Shown: one piece after another, positions 53,831 through 63,895 of the stretch
Layout: the number at the start of each line of letters is the position of its first letter
Position numbering within the stretch: the stretch's first letter is position 1
Origin: Pseudomonas putida
GTDB taxonomy: Bacteria > Pseudomonadota > Gammaproteobacteria > Pseudomonadales > Pseudomonadaceae
Direction: 5' to 3'
DNA: 64,000 bases
NCBI RefSeq assembly: GCF_028682395.1
Contig: NZ_JANHLC010000004.1
Span: 1-64,000, forward strand
Made by a program: the position numbers and the translations under genes
The notes under the pieces: model-generated
The model's input: the letters and a program-made list of their open reading frames with translations, nothing else
What the model was told of the DNA's origin: nothing
Databases searched by the model: none

Positions 53831-56158
53831 TCAGTCGACCACGCTGAACTCGACCCGGGCGGTTTGTCCGCCCTCATCGAGCACGCTCAGCTCATAGAAA
53901 CCCTCTCGGTCAAACGTGGCATTGAGGCTGTCTTGGTCGGCGCTGTTGCCCAGCGGCGCGCCATTGACGAACCACCAGCGCCGACCACTGCCGCCCAGGG
54001 CCGAGACCTTCAGGCGCAGCGCCTCAAGGCTCGCTGCCGGCCGCCGCAAGCGATCGCCCTGGCGCACACCGACAATCGACAGTGGCGGCGTTGAGGCCAG
54101 TTGGGCTGGAGGGCACCGCGGATCATTGCCCGGCAGCCGCGCCGCGCGCCGCTCGGCACGCGCCAGCCAGGGTTCCAGCGGCGCGGGCCACAGCGCCACT
54201 TCACGCGACACGGCACCAGGACAAGTCGAGGCGACCTGTTGGCCACGATCATTGACCCAGATGCGCTCCAACAACCCCAACCCCAAGGGCTGGTCCTGGG
54301 CCAGCAGGGTGGGCGGCGTGGTGCTGTCCAGCGTCCAGGCAAAACGCTGGCGTCGACAGTTGGGATCATCACGGCTCATAGGCTGGCCCAGTGGCCAGCA
54401 GATCGCCGCAACGCCGATATTGGCCGGAACGGCCTGGACAGGGGCTACCAGGCCACGTTGGCTGTCACGGTTACTGAGCACATCGTGCACCTGCAACATC
54501 AGCGGCGCCGCCGACGCCAGACCGAACTGCCCCGGCACCGGCGTGCCGTCCGGGCGACCGATCCAGACGCCGATCAGATAGCGTGGCCCCACCCCGATTG
54601 CCCAGGCATCGCGAAAGCCATAGCTGGTACCGGTCTTCCAGGCCAGTTGCGGACGCTGGACCAACTCGGCCCGCGGATCACGATCCGGACGCGCCTGGCC
54701 ACTGAGGATCCTGCGCACAATCCACGCCGCGCCGGGCGATAACAGCCGCCGCTCCTGCAGGGACTCGTCAGGCTGCAAGCGCGGGCGAGCGCTCATTCCC
54801 TCACGGGCAAAGGCGGCATAGCCACCCACCAACTCCTCCAGCCGACTCCCCGTACCGCCCAGAATCAACGCCAGATTCGGCTCGGCCAGCGCCGGCAACG
54901 CCAGGGGCACGCCGGCGTTGCGCATCTGCGCGGCAAAGCGTTTGGGCCCGTAGGCTTCAAGCAACTGCACCGCCGGCAGGTTCAACGACATCGCCAGTGC
55001 ACTACTGGCCGAGACGGCACCACTGAAACCGGCGGAAAAATTGCCCGGTCGATAATCGCCATAGCGACGCGGGACATCCTGCAGCAACGACTCGGAATGG
55101 ATCAGCCCCTCATCCAGGGCCATGCCATAGAGAAACGGCTTGAGGGTCGAACCTGGCGAGCGCAGGGCGCTGATCATGTCGACATGCCCAAAGCGTCGCG
55201 GGTCGTTGATATCCACCGAACCCAGGTAGGCGCGCACCGCCATGGTCTGCGTCTCGACCACCAGGATTGCCGCCGATGTCCGCTCCGGCAGCCGCGCGCG
55301 CCAGCCCAGGAGCAAGTCTTCGAGGCGCCGCTGCAGGCTGGCGTCCAGGTTCGTGCGGATCAGCGCCGGGCTATCGCTGCGGTTCAGGCGCCGGGCCAGC
55401 AGGGGCGCCAGGCTCGGTTCCAGGCGTGGCGCCAGCAGCAGGGGCTCTTCCAGCGCTTCGTCCACCGCTGCCTGGGGCCAGACCTGATACTCCGCCAGCC
55501 GGCGGAGCACCTTGTCCCGCGCCACCTGGGCGCGGGCCGGATGCCGATCCGGGCGCAGACGGCTCGGCGCCTGGGGCAAGACGGCCAGCAACGCCGCATC
55601 GGCACGGGTCAGTTGCTGTGGCGACTTGCCCAGGTAGGCCCAACTGGCAGCCGCCACACCTTGCAGGGTGCCGCCAAAAGGCGCGCGGTCCAGATAGAGC
55701 GCCAGGATCTGCGTCTTGCTCAGGTGCCATTCCAACTGGGCGGTGCGCCACAACTGACGCAGTTTGCCATGCCAGGTGCGCGAGTGCGGATCGAGCAGGC
55801 GGGCGACTTGCATCGACAGGGTGCTGCCACCGGACAGGACCCGGCCTCCCGTAAAGTTTTGCCACGCTGCACGCCCCAAGGCCAGGGGATTGACCCCGGG
55901 ATGTTGGTAGAACCAGCGGTCCTCGTAGGTCAACAACGCCTCGATGTAGTAAGGCGAAACCTGCGCCGGCTCCACCGGATACCGCCAGACACCCTGGGCA
56001 TCGGCAAAACGCCAGAGCGGCGTTCCGTCCTCGGCCAGCACCACCCTGGCCCGATCATCACCCGGCAGGGGCAACGGCCAGATACGATCCGCCAGCCAGA
56101 GAGCGGCCAGCATCAGTAGCAACCCCGCGACGCCACGTTTCACCGCACGCGCCTTCAA
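53831..56158 (-). CDS. pbpC: Penicillin-binding protein 1C
   Basis: A 775-residue class A PBP. An N-terminal membrane anchor (about 9-26) precedes a glycosyltransferase family 51 domain (about 50-220) with EDRWFYQHPGV. The transpeptidase domain (about 290-560) has SxxK in SPGSTLKPF, SxN-like SASSALAMSLN and KTGTS (AWKTGTSYG). The C-terminal BiPBP_C domain (about 690-775) is present. In many proteobacteria pbpC pairs with a periplasmic alpha-2-macroglobulin gene, as here. A small antisense-strand gene lies between the two. Confidence 0.9.
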   Translation of the reverse strand: MKARAVKRGVAGLLLMLAALWLADRIWPLPLPGDDRARVVLAEDGTPLWRFADAQGVWRYPVEPAQVSPYYIEALLTYEDRWFYQHPGVNPLALGRAAWQNFTGGRVLSGGSTLSMQVARLLDPHSRTWHGKLRQLWRTAQLEWHLSKTQILALYLDRAPFGGTLQGVAAASWAYLGKSPQQLTRADAALLAVLPQAPSRLRPDRHPARAQVARDKVLRRLAEYQVWPQAAVDEALEEPLLLAPRLEPSLAPLLARRLNRSDSPALIRTNLDASLQRRLEDLLLGWRARLPERTSAAILVVETQTMAVRAYLGSVDINDPRRFGHVDMISALRSPGSTLKPFLYGMALDEGLIHSESLLQDVPRRYGDYRPGNFSAGFSGAVSASSALAMSLNLPAVQLLEAYGPKRFAAQMRNAGVPLALPALAEPNLALILGGTGSRLEELVGGYAAFAREGMSARPRLQPDESLQERRLLSPGAAWIVRRILSGQARPDRDPRAELVQRPQLAWKTGTSYGFRDAWAIGVGPRYLIGVWIGRPDGTPVPGQFGLASAAPLMLQVHDVLSNRDSQRGLVAPVQAVPANIGVAAICWPLGQPMSRDDPNCRRQRFAWTLDSTTPPTLLAQDQPLGLGLLERIWVNDRGQQVASTCPGAVSREVALWPAPLEPWLARAERRAARLPGNDPRCPPAQLASTPPLSIVGVRQGDRLRRPAASLEALRLKVSALGGSGRRWWFVNGAPLGNSADQDSLNATFDREGFYELSVLDEGGQTARVEFSVVD

Positions 56159-56253
56159 GGCAACGCTCTATGCTGAAGGGAACTCGCCAGGGCCAATAAT
56201 GGCCAAAGACTCAGGTCCGGCACACAAGCCGGCCCTTTCATCGGGATACGCAT

Positions 56254-56547
56254 ATGCAGGTAGAAAGCTTTTTCGAATGGCTGGGACAAGCACTGGGCTC
56301 GATTATCCGGTTTATCGTCGATGGGTTGAGCGGGGTTTTCAATGGGCTGGCTCACGCAGGCGGCAACTTTGTCGAAGGGCTATCCAAGGCGCTGGGCATG
56401 GACACGTCGCTGATCAGCATCATTGCGCTGATTATCGGGCTGATGATGCTCTACTCGGCGATTCGCGCGTTCATGCGCGCCTCGATCATCCTGGGGATCA
56501 TCTGGTTGATGCTTGGGCTCTGGCTATTGAGCTGGATCATGCACTGA
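56254..56547 (+). CDS. Small membrane protein, 97 residues
   Basis: A 97-residue protein with an amphipathic, Gly-rich N-terminal half (VESFFEWLGQALGSIIRFI) and two hydrophobic segments (about 50-68 and 75-94). It is probably an inner-membrane protein. No named family is recognised. It is encoded opposite to, and between, the alpha-2-macroglobulin and pbpC genes. Its start is 95 bp from the pbpC start, so the two share a divergent promoter region. A REP-like hairpin begins 2 bp after its stop. Confidence 0.65.
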   Translation: MQVESFFEWLGQALGSIIRFIVDGLSGVFNGLAHAGGNFVEGLSKALGMDTSLISIIALIIGLMMLYSAIRAFMRASIILGIIWLMLGLWLLSWIMH

Positions 56548-56548
56548 T

Positions 56549-56592
56549 CGCTCGCCTCTACAGGGCCTGCTGAAACCCTGTAGAAGCGAGCG
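56549..56592. terminator. REP-like hairpin between convergent genes
   Basis: Arms of 17 bp (CGCTCGCCTCTACAGGG and its complement, one mismatch) surround a 10-nt loop. It fills the gap between the 97-residue membrane protein and the alpha-2-macroglobulin gene. The GCTCGC...CTACAG core is the Pseudomonas REP type; it probably also ends transcription. Confidence 0.7.
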
Positions 56593-56604
56593 TCGAGCAC
56601 GTCC

Positions 56605-59600
56605 CTAGCGTCCGTTGATCTGCATATCGCCCGGCGTTTCGCCCACGGCCTGCCAGTTCGGCCGGTACATGGACTCGACCTGCGGCGGCGGTACCCGGTA
56701 GGTACCCGGCGTCACCGCCCGGGCCAAATAAAGCAGGTGAGTCGTGCCATAACCATCCAGGTCCAGGGCCGCAACATAACGGTCATCACGAAATTCCTGG
56801 TGCTTGAGGCTCGCGTTCTGCATCGACTCGCGCCATTCCTTGACCTTGCTGCTGGCGTTTTCCAGGCTCGCGGCACTCTGCGCCAGATTCTGGTTTTCCA
56901 GCTCAAGCCCGGCGGGCAACAGGTCGACGACCAATGCATCCGGTACCCGCTGCTTGGCGCTCACCGCCAGATGCACCAGCACCAGGTCGCCACTGGCCAG
57001 GGCCTTGAGGTTTAACGGCTGGCCGTTCATCCCCAGGAATTCACGACGAATACTCAGGTTCTCACCGCCTGGCGCCGGTGCCTGCTGTGGGTATCCGGAA
57101 ATGGTCAATTGCTGATAGACCGGCACATCACTCGAATTGCGCAACGACAACGGCGTGGCAAGCATGGCGCCTTCGAGCTTCAGGCCCGACTGGCTATTGC
57201 TCAGCTCGCGGGTTTCGCCGGCGCTGCTCAATTGCGCGGTCCAGTTCGCTTCAGGCTGGCCAAGCAGGCCACGACCGGCCAGGAACAACGAGTTACGCTC
57301 CTGGGTCGAGAGCCATTGACTGGCCGCCAGTTGATCGGACAGCTCGAAGAGTCGCTCCTCGCGCTGGCCACGCGCCAGATCGTTCTCCTCCAGCAACGCC
57401 ATAATCAGCGCCTGGTCACGTAGCGGGCTGCCATAGTCGGCCAACCAGTCGTTGGCTTTACGCGTGGTTGCCAGCCCAGCCAGCAGCGCCTGATCGGCCC
57501 GTGGCTGATCGCCCATTTTCTGCAGGGCGATGGATAGCTGGACCAGCGCAAGACCGGAGCGAGCATCCATACGGCGCTCGAACAGACTGCGCAGGGCACC
57601 CAGCGGCGCTTGCTGGCTGCGGGCCAGGACCAGGGCGGCATACGCCTGCACTGCAAAGCGCGTGTGGTCGGCGTTTTCGCTGTAGTTCACTTCAATCAGG
57701 TTGCGTTCCTGCACATAGCGCAGCAGTCGCTCACTGGCCTTTTTCAACGCTTGCGGCGGCACGGAAAAGCCCTGTTCGCGAGCGCGCAGCAGGAAGTCGG
57801 TGACATACGCCGTCAGCCAGTATTCCTCCTCGCCATCCGCTCCCCACAGGCCAAAGCTGCCGTTGTAGCGCTGCATCCCCAGCAAGCGCTCGATACCCAG
57901 CTCAATCTTGCGCTTACGCTCGGCATCCGGCTCGCCTTCCAGGCCCAGGCGCTTGAGGCTCGCCGCATCGGCATACAGGGAGGGGTAAAGACCACTGGCC
58001 GTCTGTTCCAGGCATCCGTAAGGGTAGGCCTTCAGTGCGCGGATCTGCTCGCCCAGGTTCAGTGGCGGACGGCTCGACAGGCTGAGCAAGGCTTCACGTC
58101 CCGCAGGCTCGAAGGCTTCCAGTTGGCCCTCGGGCAGCGTCCATGGCTGGTCCTTGAGGACGGCGCGGTAATGCTTGAGCAGCGCCGGATAGGCCGGACG
58201 GACCCCTAGGGTCCATTCACGGGTAAACGGTGGCAGGCTTTCGCCCGGCAGATCGAGGCCATTGACCAGGACCTTGACCTTGCCCTGCCCATAGCCTCCG
58301 AGTGCGCGCACCGGCATCCGTAGCGTGGTGCGCTGGCCCGGCTTCAACTGCACCTGCTGCACAGTCTCGCCCAGCAAATTCAGCTGGCCTTCACTGCTCA
58401 GACGAACATCGAGGCTCTGCGCCCTGTCCGTCAGGTTCGACAGGTCCAGGGCCAATTGGGTCTGGTCACCACCGGCGAGAAAGCGCGGGGCCGACAGCTC
58501 GGCAATCAACGGCGCGGCCACCACGGTCTTGGCCTCGGCCATGCCATAGCGATCATCGGTCCAGGCCTGAGCCATCAGGCGCAATTCGCCGTTGAAGTCG
58601 GGAATATCGACACTGACCTCACCTTCGCCCTGCTCGTTCAAGGTCACCGGCGCGCTTTGCCGGGCAACAATGGTGACGCTGGTGTCGGGACGCTTGCCAC
58701 CCTTGGCCAACGCCGCGTCGCCACCGAAGGCCAGGCTGGCCAGGCGCCCCTGCCCGGCTTCGATCAACTGGCCATAGATATCCAGTTGGTCGGCGCCATA
58801 GGCCTTGCGGCCAAACAGGCTGGAATAGGGATCGGGCGTCGGGTATTCGGTGATATTGAGGATCCCCACATCGACCGCCGCCAGCAGCACATGCACCTGC
58901 TTGGGGACACTGCCATCGGCATTACGAGCCTGGATCTTCACGGTCAGCGGCTGCTTGGGGCGCATTTTCTGCGGCGCCTCAAGGCTCAAGCCCAGCTTGC
59001 GCTGGGTACGATCCAGCGGCAGGTGCAACAGGCCCACGGCACGCTTGGGCGTGACATTGGCCTTGCGCTCGCCAGGACGAATCACCAGCGCGCTGACATA
59101 CAGGTCATGGCGCGCCCATTTCGGATCGAGCTTGATCGCAAACTGCTTGCCTGCGGCGGGCACGTCGATCTCTTCCCACCACAGCGGCCCCTCACTGGAC
59201 TCGACCATCAGATAGCCCTGGCCGGCCGCCGGCGGGGTCACCGTGACATTGGCCGTATCGCCGTCGCCATAGGCGGGCTTATCCAGGGCCAACTTGATCT
59301 GGTCCGGGCGGACCGCGCCGCCCTCGGTATTGTCCTGGGCCCGGTAACCGGCCCAGAAGCGCAAGCTGCTGACCAGCCCGGTCTGCGGATCCTCGACTTC
59401 GACACGGTAGGGGCCCCACTCCACCGGGAAACTGACCTTCGCGGTGTCGCCCGCCTTGATGCTCAGGGATTGCTCATCGAGGTTCAGGTATTTCTCGTTG
59501 TAGTGATAGCTCCAGCCATCGCTGTCCGAGTAGTTCCAGTAGTAGTCGCGACGCTCGCGCACCAGGCGGACCTTGAGATTGTCGACCGCCAGCTTCTTGC

Positions 59601-61497
59601 CTTGGTTGTCGGCCACCAGCAGCTCGAACTCCACCGGCCCGTCACCATTGGTTTCTTCACCATCGAACAAGGCGCGTAGCCCCGGCAACCGCTCGGCGGG
59701 CCAGACCGGCTGGACCAGACGCCGGGTAATCGGGCGCCCGCCCGACTCCTGGAGGCTGGCCTGGACAATCAGCTTCAACGGCGACCGGGCCTCGGTCCAC
59801 TCGCTTTCCAGGCTGATGGTGGTTTCGCCCTTGGCATCCAGAGTGCGTTCTTCCAGCTCCAGATCCTGGCTCAGCTCTTCCTCGGTCACCGAGCCGAACT
59901 GGTATCCCGGTAGTGCCGGCACCGCATCACGCAAGGGCCGGACATAGACCTGCCCGCTCAGGCGGTTGCCTGCCGCTGGAGCGCCGTACAAGTAGCGACC
60001 ATCGACCTGGATCTCGGCGGTATCCGCCGGGGCGATCGGGCCGTCCGCGCCCTTGAGCTCCAGCGCCAGGCGCTCGGGCAGGAAGTCCTCGACCAGGAAT
60101 TCATACAGCTGTGGCTTGCCATCGCCCAGATCGAACACCAGTTGCCAGCGCCCGGTCGGAGCTTCGCCAGCCAGTTGCAACTGATATTGGTAGAGACCCG
60201 AAGCATCGGCCTCCCAGACAAACTTGCGGCTGACCTGCTCGTCGGGGCGCCGCACTTCGACACTGACCGGCTGCGGCTTCACCGGCTGGCCGTCCTGGTC
60301 GCGTAGCAAGGCATTGAGCAGCACGGTCTCGCCCGGACGATAAAGATCACGCGGGCCAAAGACAAAAAATTGCAGGGGATGGGCCGGCGGGCCATCGATG
60401 GCGAATTCGGCCAGGTCCAGGGCCGCGCTGTTCAGGCGCAACAGGCTGGTCTGTTCGCCCTGGTGCGCGAGCAGCACTTCGGCCTTGGGCGGCAGCGGCA
60501 GTTGGGCATGACCAGCACCATCGGTCTTGCCCTGGCCCACCACCCGGCCATCGCCGTCGAGCAGTTCCAGGGTCACGCCGTCCAGCGCCTTGCCACCTTC
60601 CAGGGCCTGGGTAAAGACATCCAGGCGTTTCTGGTAGCGGTGTGCGGAGAGGCCGATATCACTGAGGGTAAACAGGGTAGCCGGCTGGGAATAGTTATAG
60701 GTGCCGGACGCACGCATCACCGCCAGGTAAACACCGGGTTGTTGCAGAGGCTTGAGGCCGGTAATCGGCAGTAACAGGGTTTCGCGGGTGTTACGCGCTG
60801 GGTTGAGGTCGAAGCGTCCGCCATAGACCAGTTCGGCCATCGGCAACAGTTCACGCGCCTCGTAGCTTTCCAGGCTGGTGCCACGGCCCCAGCGACTGAG
60901 GAAGGCTGGCAACGATTCGGGCTTGATCCGGAAAAACTCCACATCGATCTTGTCGACGTTCAACGCAATCACTGGCAGGCCTTCGGCCAGGCGGGTCGGC
61001 AGCAAGGTGCCGCGGCTGGCGAAGCCGACGGTGGGCTGCAGGTCACGGGTCTCCAGGCGGCTGGAATACTCGCCAACCAGCTTGGCGCCGTTCACCCCGC
61101 GCAGGCCCGGATCAACGGTCAGGATCAATTTGCGCTGCGGTTCGAGATGGCGCAGGCGCAGTTCCATCAGGTTGCCCGAGAGCTCCCAGGCGCCGTCGAC
61201 CTTGCCGCTGGTGCTGTCGACCAAATGCAGCTTGTCGTCGAACTTCTGCTGGGGATCCAGGGGGATGGAGAAGCTGACCGACAGGGTACTGGCGCCATCG
61301 AGCTGGATTTCGGACACATCCACCACATTCAACTCGCGACCGGCATAACGCTGGGCCAATGCCGCCACATCCTGGACCGCAGCGGCCTTGGCCTCGACAG
61401 CAGGTGCCGAAGTACCCGCCGGGGTCGTCGGGGTCGATGAATCGCACGCGCTGAGCAGTGCGAACACACAAGCCAGAAACAGTCCTTTGTTAAGCAT
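56605..61497 (-). CDS. Bacterial alpha-2-macroglobulin lipoprotein (YfhM-like)
   Basis: A 1630-residue lipoprotein. The lipobox LSAC has Cys18, followed by Asp at +2, the inner-membrane retention signal by the E. coli rule. A series of macroglobulin MG domains (about 60-900) precedes the A2M domain and the thioester domain with YGCLEQ (C1162), so the reactive thioester is intact, as in E. coli ECAM. A terpenoid-cyclase-like alpha/alpha region and receptor-like domain follow. It is thought to trap proteases that breach the outer membrane while PBP1C repairs peptidoglycan; pbpC lies downstream here. Confidence 0.92.
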   Translation of the reverse strand: MLNKGLFLACVFALLSACDSSTPTTPAGTSAPAVEAKAAAVQDVAALAQRYAGRELNVVDVSEIQLDGASTLSVSFSIPLDPQQKFDDKLHLVDSTSGKVDGAWELSGNLMELRLRHLEPQRKLILTVDPGLRGVNGAKLVGEYSSRLETRDLQPTVGFASRGTLLPTRLAEGLPVIALNVDKIDVEFFRIKPESLPAFLSRWGRGTSLESYEARELLPMAELVYGGRFDLNPARNTRETLLLPITGLKPLQQPGVYLAVMRASGTYNYSQPATLFTLSDIGLSAHRYQKRLDVFTQALEGGKALDGVTLELLDGDGRVVGQGKTDGAGHAQLPLPPKAEVLLAHQGEQTSLLRLNSAALDLAEFAIDGPPAHPLQFFVFGPRDLYRPGETVLLNALLRDQDGQPVKPQPVSVEVRRPDEQVSRKFVWEADASGLYQYQLQLAGEAPTGRWQLVFDLGDGKPQLYEFLVEDFLPERLALELKGADGPIAPADTAEIQVDGRYLYGAPAAGNRLSGQVYVRPLRDAVPALPGYQFGSVTEEELSQDLELEERTLDAKGETTISLESEWTEARSPLKLIVQASLQESGGRPITRRLVQPVWPAERLPGLRALFDGEETNGDGPVEFELLVADNQGKKLAVDNLKVRLVRERRDYYWNYSDSDGWSYHYNEKYLNLDEQSLSIKAGDTAKVSFPVEWGPYRVEVEDPQTGLVSSLRFWAGYRAQDNTEGGAVRPDQIKLALDKPAYGDGDTANVTVTPPAAGQGYLMVESSEGPLWWEEIDVPAAGKQFAIKLDPKWARHDLYVSALVIRPGERKANVTPKRAVGLLHLPLDRTQRKLGLSLEAPQKMRPKQPLTVKIQARNADGSVPKQVHVLLAAVDVGILNITEYPTPDPYSSLFGRKAYGADQLDIYGQLIEAGQGRLASLAFGGDAALAKGGKRPDTSVTIVARQSAPVTLNEQGEGEVSVDIPDFNGELRLMAQAWTDDRYGMAEAKTVVAAPLIAELSAPRFLAGGDQTQLALDLSNLTDRAQSLDVRLSSEGQLNLLGETVQQVQLKPGQRTTLRMPVRALGGYGQGKVKVLVNGLDLPGESLPPFTREWTLGVRPAYPALLKHYRAVLKDQPWTLPEGQLEAFEPAGREALLSLSSRPPLNLGEQIRALKAYPYGCLEQTASGLYPSLYADAASLKRLGLEGEPDAERKRKIELGIERLLGMQRYNGSFGLWGADGEEEYWLTAYVTDFLLRAREQGFSVPPQALKKASERLLRYVQERNLIEVNYSENADHTRFAVQAYAALVLARSQQAPLGALRSLFERRMDARSGLALVQLSIALQKMGDQPRADQALLAGLATTRKANDWLADYGSPLRDQALIMALLEENDLARGQREERLFELSDQLAASQWLSTQERNSLFLAGRGLLGQPEANWTAQLSSAGETRELSNSQSGLKLEGAMLATPLSLRNSSDVPVYQQLTISGYPQQAPAPGGENLSIRREFLGMNGQPLNLKALASGDLVLVHLAVSAKQRVPDALVVDLLPAGLELENQNLAQSAASLENASSKVKEWRESMQNASLKHQEFRDDRYVAALDLDGYGTTHLLYLARAVTPGTYRVPPPQVESMYRPNWQAVGETPGDMQINGR

Positions 61498-61750
61498 GGG
61501 GTACTCGTCGGCAGGTCTATCGAAGGGGTGAACTATATAGCAAGGGCGACCAGATGGCGGGGGCGCCGGTCTGATTGACCGACGGTTTGCCCTTTGGTTC
61601 GCAGCTTAAACCCATTGTGTTCGCGCAGTCGAAAGCCCTTACGCTGGCGTGTCCGCGACGCGCCTGGCCGGCCCCCGCAAAAGCCCGGCCGGATACCAGG
61701 CGGTTTCCCACCATTCCTCGCTACAATGCCAGCCTAATCGAGGAACCTTC

Positions 61751-63100
61751 ATGCCCGCCCTGCGCCAAGACTGGCAACACCGCGCCACCCATCGACAAGT
61801 CTGGGCCCTGGCCGCACCGATGATTCTGTCGAATATTTCCGTACCGCTGGTAGCGTTGGTCGACAGCACCGTGATCGGTCACCTGCCCCACGCCCATCAA
61901 TTGGGCGCCGTGGCCATTGGCGCCAGCCTCTACACCTTTCTGGCCTGGGGCGTGGGTTTTCTGCGCATGGGCACCACCGGGTTCGCCGCCCAGGCAGCCG
62001 GGCGCGGCGACGGTGCGGCCCTGCGCCAGATCCTGTTACAGGGCCTGTTGCTGGGTGTCGTCCTGGCCGTGGTGCTGGGCCTGCTCGCGCTACCCCTGAG
62101 CGGGTTCGCGCTGAGCTTTATGCAGCCCTCCCCCGAGTTGCATCAGTTGACCCAGGATTTTTTCCATACCCGCCTGCTCGGACTCCCCGCCGCCCTGGCC
62201 AGCTATGCCTTGGTCGGCTGGTTCCTCGGCACTCAGAATGCGCGGGCGCCCCTGGCGATCCTGCTGACCACCAACCTGGTGAACATCGCCCTGAACCTGT
62301 GGTTCGTGATGGGGCTGGACTGGGGCGTCGTCGGCTCGGCACGCGCCTCGGTCGTGGCCGAATGGACCGGCGCGCTGCTGGGCCTGGCCTTGACCGGCAA
62401 AGCCTTGCGCGCCTACCCCGGCAAAGTCGCCTGGGCCGCCCTCGGGCTGTGGGGCAACTGGCGACCGCTGCTGGCGGTCAATCGGGATATTTTTATCCGC
62501 AGCCTGGCACTGCAATCGGTGTTTTTCCTGATTACCGTACAGGGCGCCAGGCTTGGCGATGCCACCGTCGCGGCCAATGCCCTGCTGCTCAATGGCCTGC
62601 TCCTGACGGCCCATGCGCTCGACGGCCTGGCCCATGCTGTGGAAGCACTCTGCGGGCATGCCATTGGCGCCCGGGATCGCCAATCGCTGCGTCGCTCGCT
62701 GGTGGTGGCAGGGGGCTGGTCATTGTTGATCAGTCTTGGCTTTGCCGGGCTGTTCTTGCTCGGCGGGCATTTGTTTATCGAGATGCAGACCGATATCGCC
62801 AGCGTGCGCGCTACCGCCGAACAATACCTGCCCTATCTGGCCCTGCTGCCACTGATCGCGGTGTGGAGTTACCTGTTGGATGGGCTGTTTATCGGCGCGA
62901 CCCGGGCGCGGGAAATGCGCGATGCGATGCTGCTCGGGGTCCTGGCGCTGGCCCCCTGCGCCTGGGCCCTGCACAGCTTGGGCAACCACGGACTGTGGCT
63001 GAGTTTTCTCCTGTTCATGTCATTGCGTGGGCTGATCCTGGGCGGCTTTGCCTGGCGAATCAGCCAGCGCGATGGCTGGTTCAACCCGCGCCACGGCTAA
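61751..63100 (+). CDS. MATE-family efflux transporter (DinF-like)
   Basis: A 449-residue MATE exporter with 12 hydrophobic segments. The N-terminal lobe has LAAPMILSNISVPLVALVDSTVIGHL (typical MATE TM1) and GFLRMGTTGFAAQAAGRGD; the second lobe has the matching LDGLAHAVEALCGHAIGARD. The length and motifs fit the DinF subgroup. The start at 61751 has CGAGGAA 6-7 nt upstream. It would use the Na+ or H+ gradient to expel cationic drugs; specific substrates are unknown. The gap to the convergent DUF4123 gene is only 6 bp. Confidence 0.87.
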   Translation: MPALRQDWQHRATHRQVWALAAPMILSNISVPLVALVDSTVIGHLPHAHQLGAVAIGASLYTFLAWGVGFLRMGTTGFAAQAAGRGDGAALRQILLQGLLLGVVLAVVLGLLALPLSGFALSFMQPSPELHQLTQDFFHTRLLGLPAALASYALVGWFLGTQNARAPLAILLTTNLVNIALNLWFVMGLDWGVVGSARASVVAEWTGALLGLALTGKALRAYPGKVAWAALGLWGNWRPLLAVNRDIFIRSLALQSVFFLITVQGARLGDATVAANALLLNGLLLTAHALDGLAHAVEALCGHAIGARDRQSLRRSLVVAGGWSLLISLGFAGLFLLGGHLFIEMQTDIASVRATAEQYLPYLALLPLIAVWSYLLDGLFIGATRAREMRDAMLLGVLALAPCAWALHSLGNHGLWLSFLLFMSLRGLILGGFAWRISQRDGWFNPRHG

Positions 63101-63106
63101 GGCACC

Positions 63107-63895
63107 TCACAACGGCTGCCAGTAACGCCGCAGGTTATCCAGTCGCTCCTGCGCGGTCAGTCCCGGCAGCACCTCGGGCACTTGGGCGACGGGGTAACGG
63201 CGGCGCAGCCGTAGCCAGCCATCGAGTACCGGGCCCTGGGTAAACCCCAGGGCCAGCCCCTCACGCAGGTACTTCCAGGTCAACGCATAGTCCGTCTCGG
63301 TCGCGCCACTCCAACGATAGGCGTGGCGCTCCAGGATACATTCCTGCAGCCGACCCTGTTGCTTGTCACTGAGTTCCGCCGGCCAGTGCAGCGGGGGCAC
63401 CGCCCGCTCGGGATTGAGCACCTGCTGCCAGCCCAGGCTGCCGGCGGCCTTGTCGGCCCAGGTGCCGCCATGCCAGTAAAGCTGCTCGATGGGCCCCAGC
63501 CAGCTGCTCAGCTCATCGGCATCGGTGGCGTCGAAGAAGTAACTGGCGGTCTGCGGGTTGTAGTAACTGAGCACGCCCTGATAGTGGCCGGAAAAACCGA
63601 CCTGCAGCATCCCCCGCAGATGTTCGAGCAGCACCGGGACCCCGGCACGACTGACCAGAAACAGCCCCGGCCAGCGATTCGGCTGCTCATGGCAGTCCCG
63701 CCACAGGCCGCTGTCAGGCTCAAGCGCCAGTAACAACGGGCCATCCGCGCTCAGACCGGCCAGCACTGTCTGCTCGAACAGGCGGTAACGTCCCCGGTGC
63801 TCCAGCGTTCGGTAGTGCTGCGCGGGCTTCGGCGCAGCCAGAAGATCGAGCAGAAACCAGACCGGGCCGCGCGCCCCCGTCTTTGCAGCAATCAT
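63107..63895 (-). CDS. DUF4123-type protein, probable type VI effector adaptor
   Basis: A 262-residue protein that reads as a DUF4123 (Tap-1/TEC-like) adaptor. It has an N-terminal VWFLLDLLAA, a GPLLLALEPDSGL strand, the VPVLLEHLRGMLQV helix and the GVLSYYNPQTASYFFDA segment that is typical of the family, then a variable C-terminal half. Such adaptors load effectors onto VgrG tips and lie between vgrG and effector genes. Here the downstream neighbour is convergent, so vgrG and/or the effector would have to be upstream, beyond position 64000. The start overlaps the stop of an upstream frame (ATGA). Confidence 0.7.
   Translation of the reverse strand: MIAAKTGARGPVWFLLDLLAAPKPAQHYRTLEHRGRYRLFEQTVLAGLSADGPLLLALEPDSGLWRDCHEQPNRWPGLFLVSRAGVPVLLEHLRGMLQVGFSGHYQGVLSYYNPQTASYFFDATDADELSSWLGPIEQLYWHGGTWADKAAGSLGWQQVLNPERAVPPLHWPAELSDKQQGRLQECILERHAYRWSGATETDYALTWKYLREGLALGFTQGPVLDGWLRLRRRYPVAQVPEVLPGLTAQERLDNLRRYWQPL

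Noticed and set aside
55097..56119. 340-codon frame opposite pbpC
   Set aside because: It lies wholly inside a gene with intact catalytic motifs, and its product is rich in Arg, Gln and His as expected of a shadow.
61517..61714. 65-codon minus-strand frame between the macroglobulin and MATE genes
   Set aside because: It overlaps the expected promoter region and has no ribosome site or conserved-looking features.
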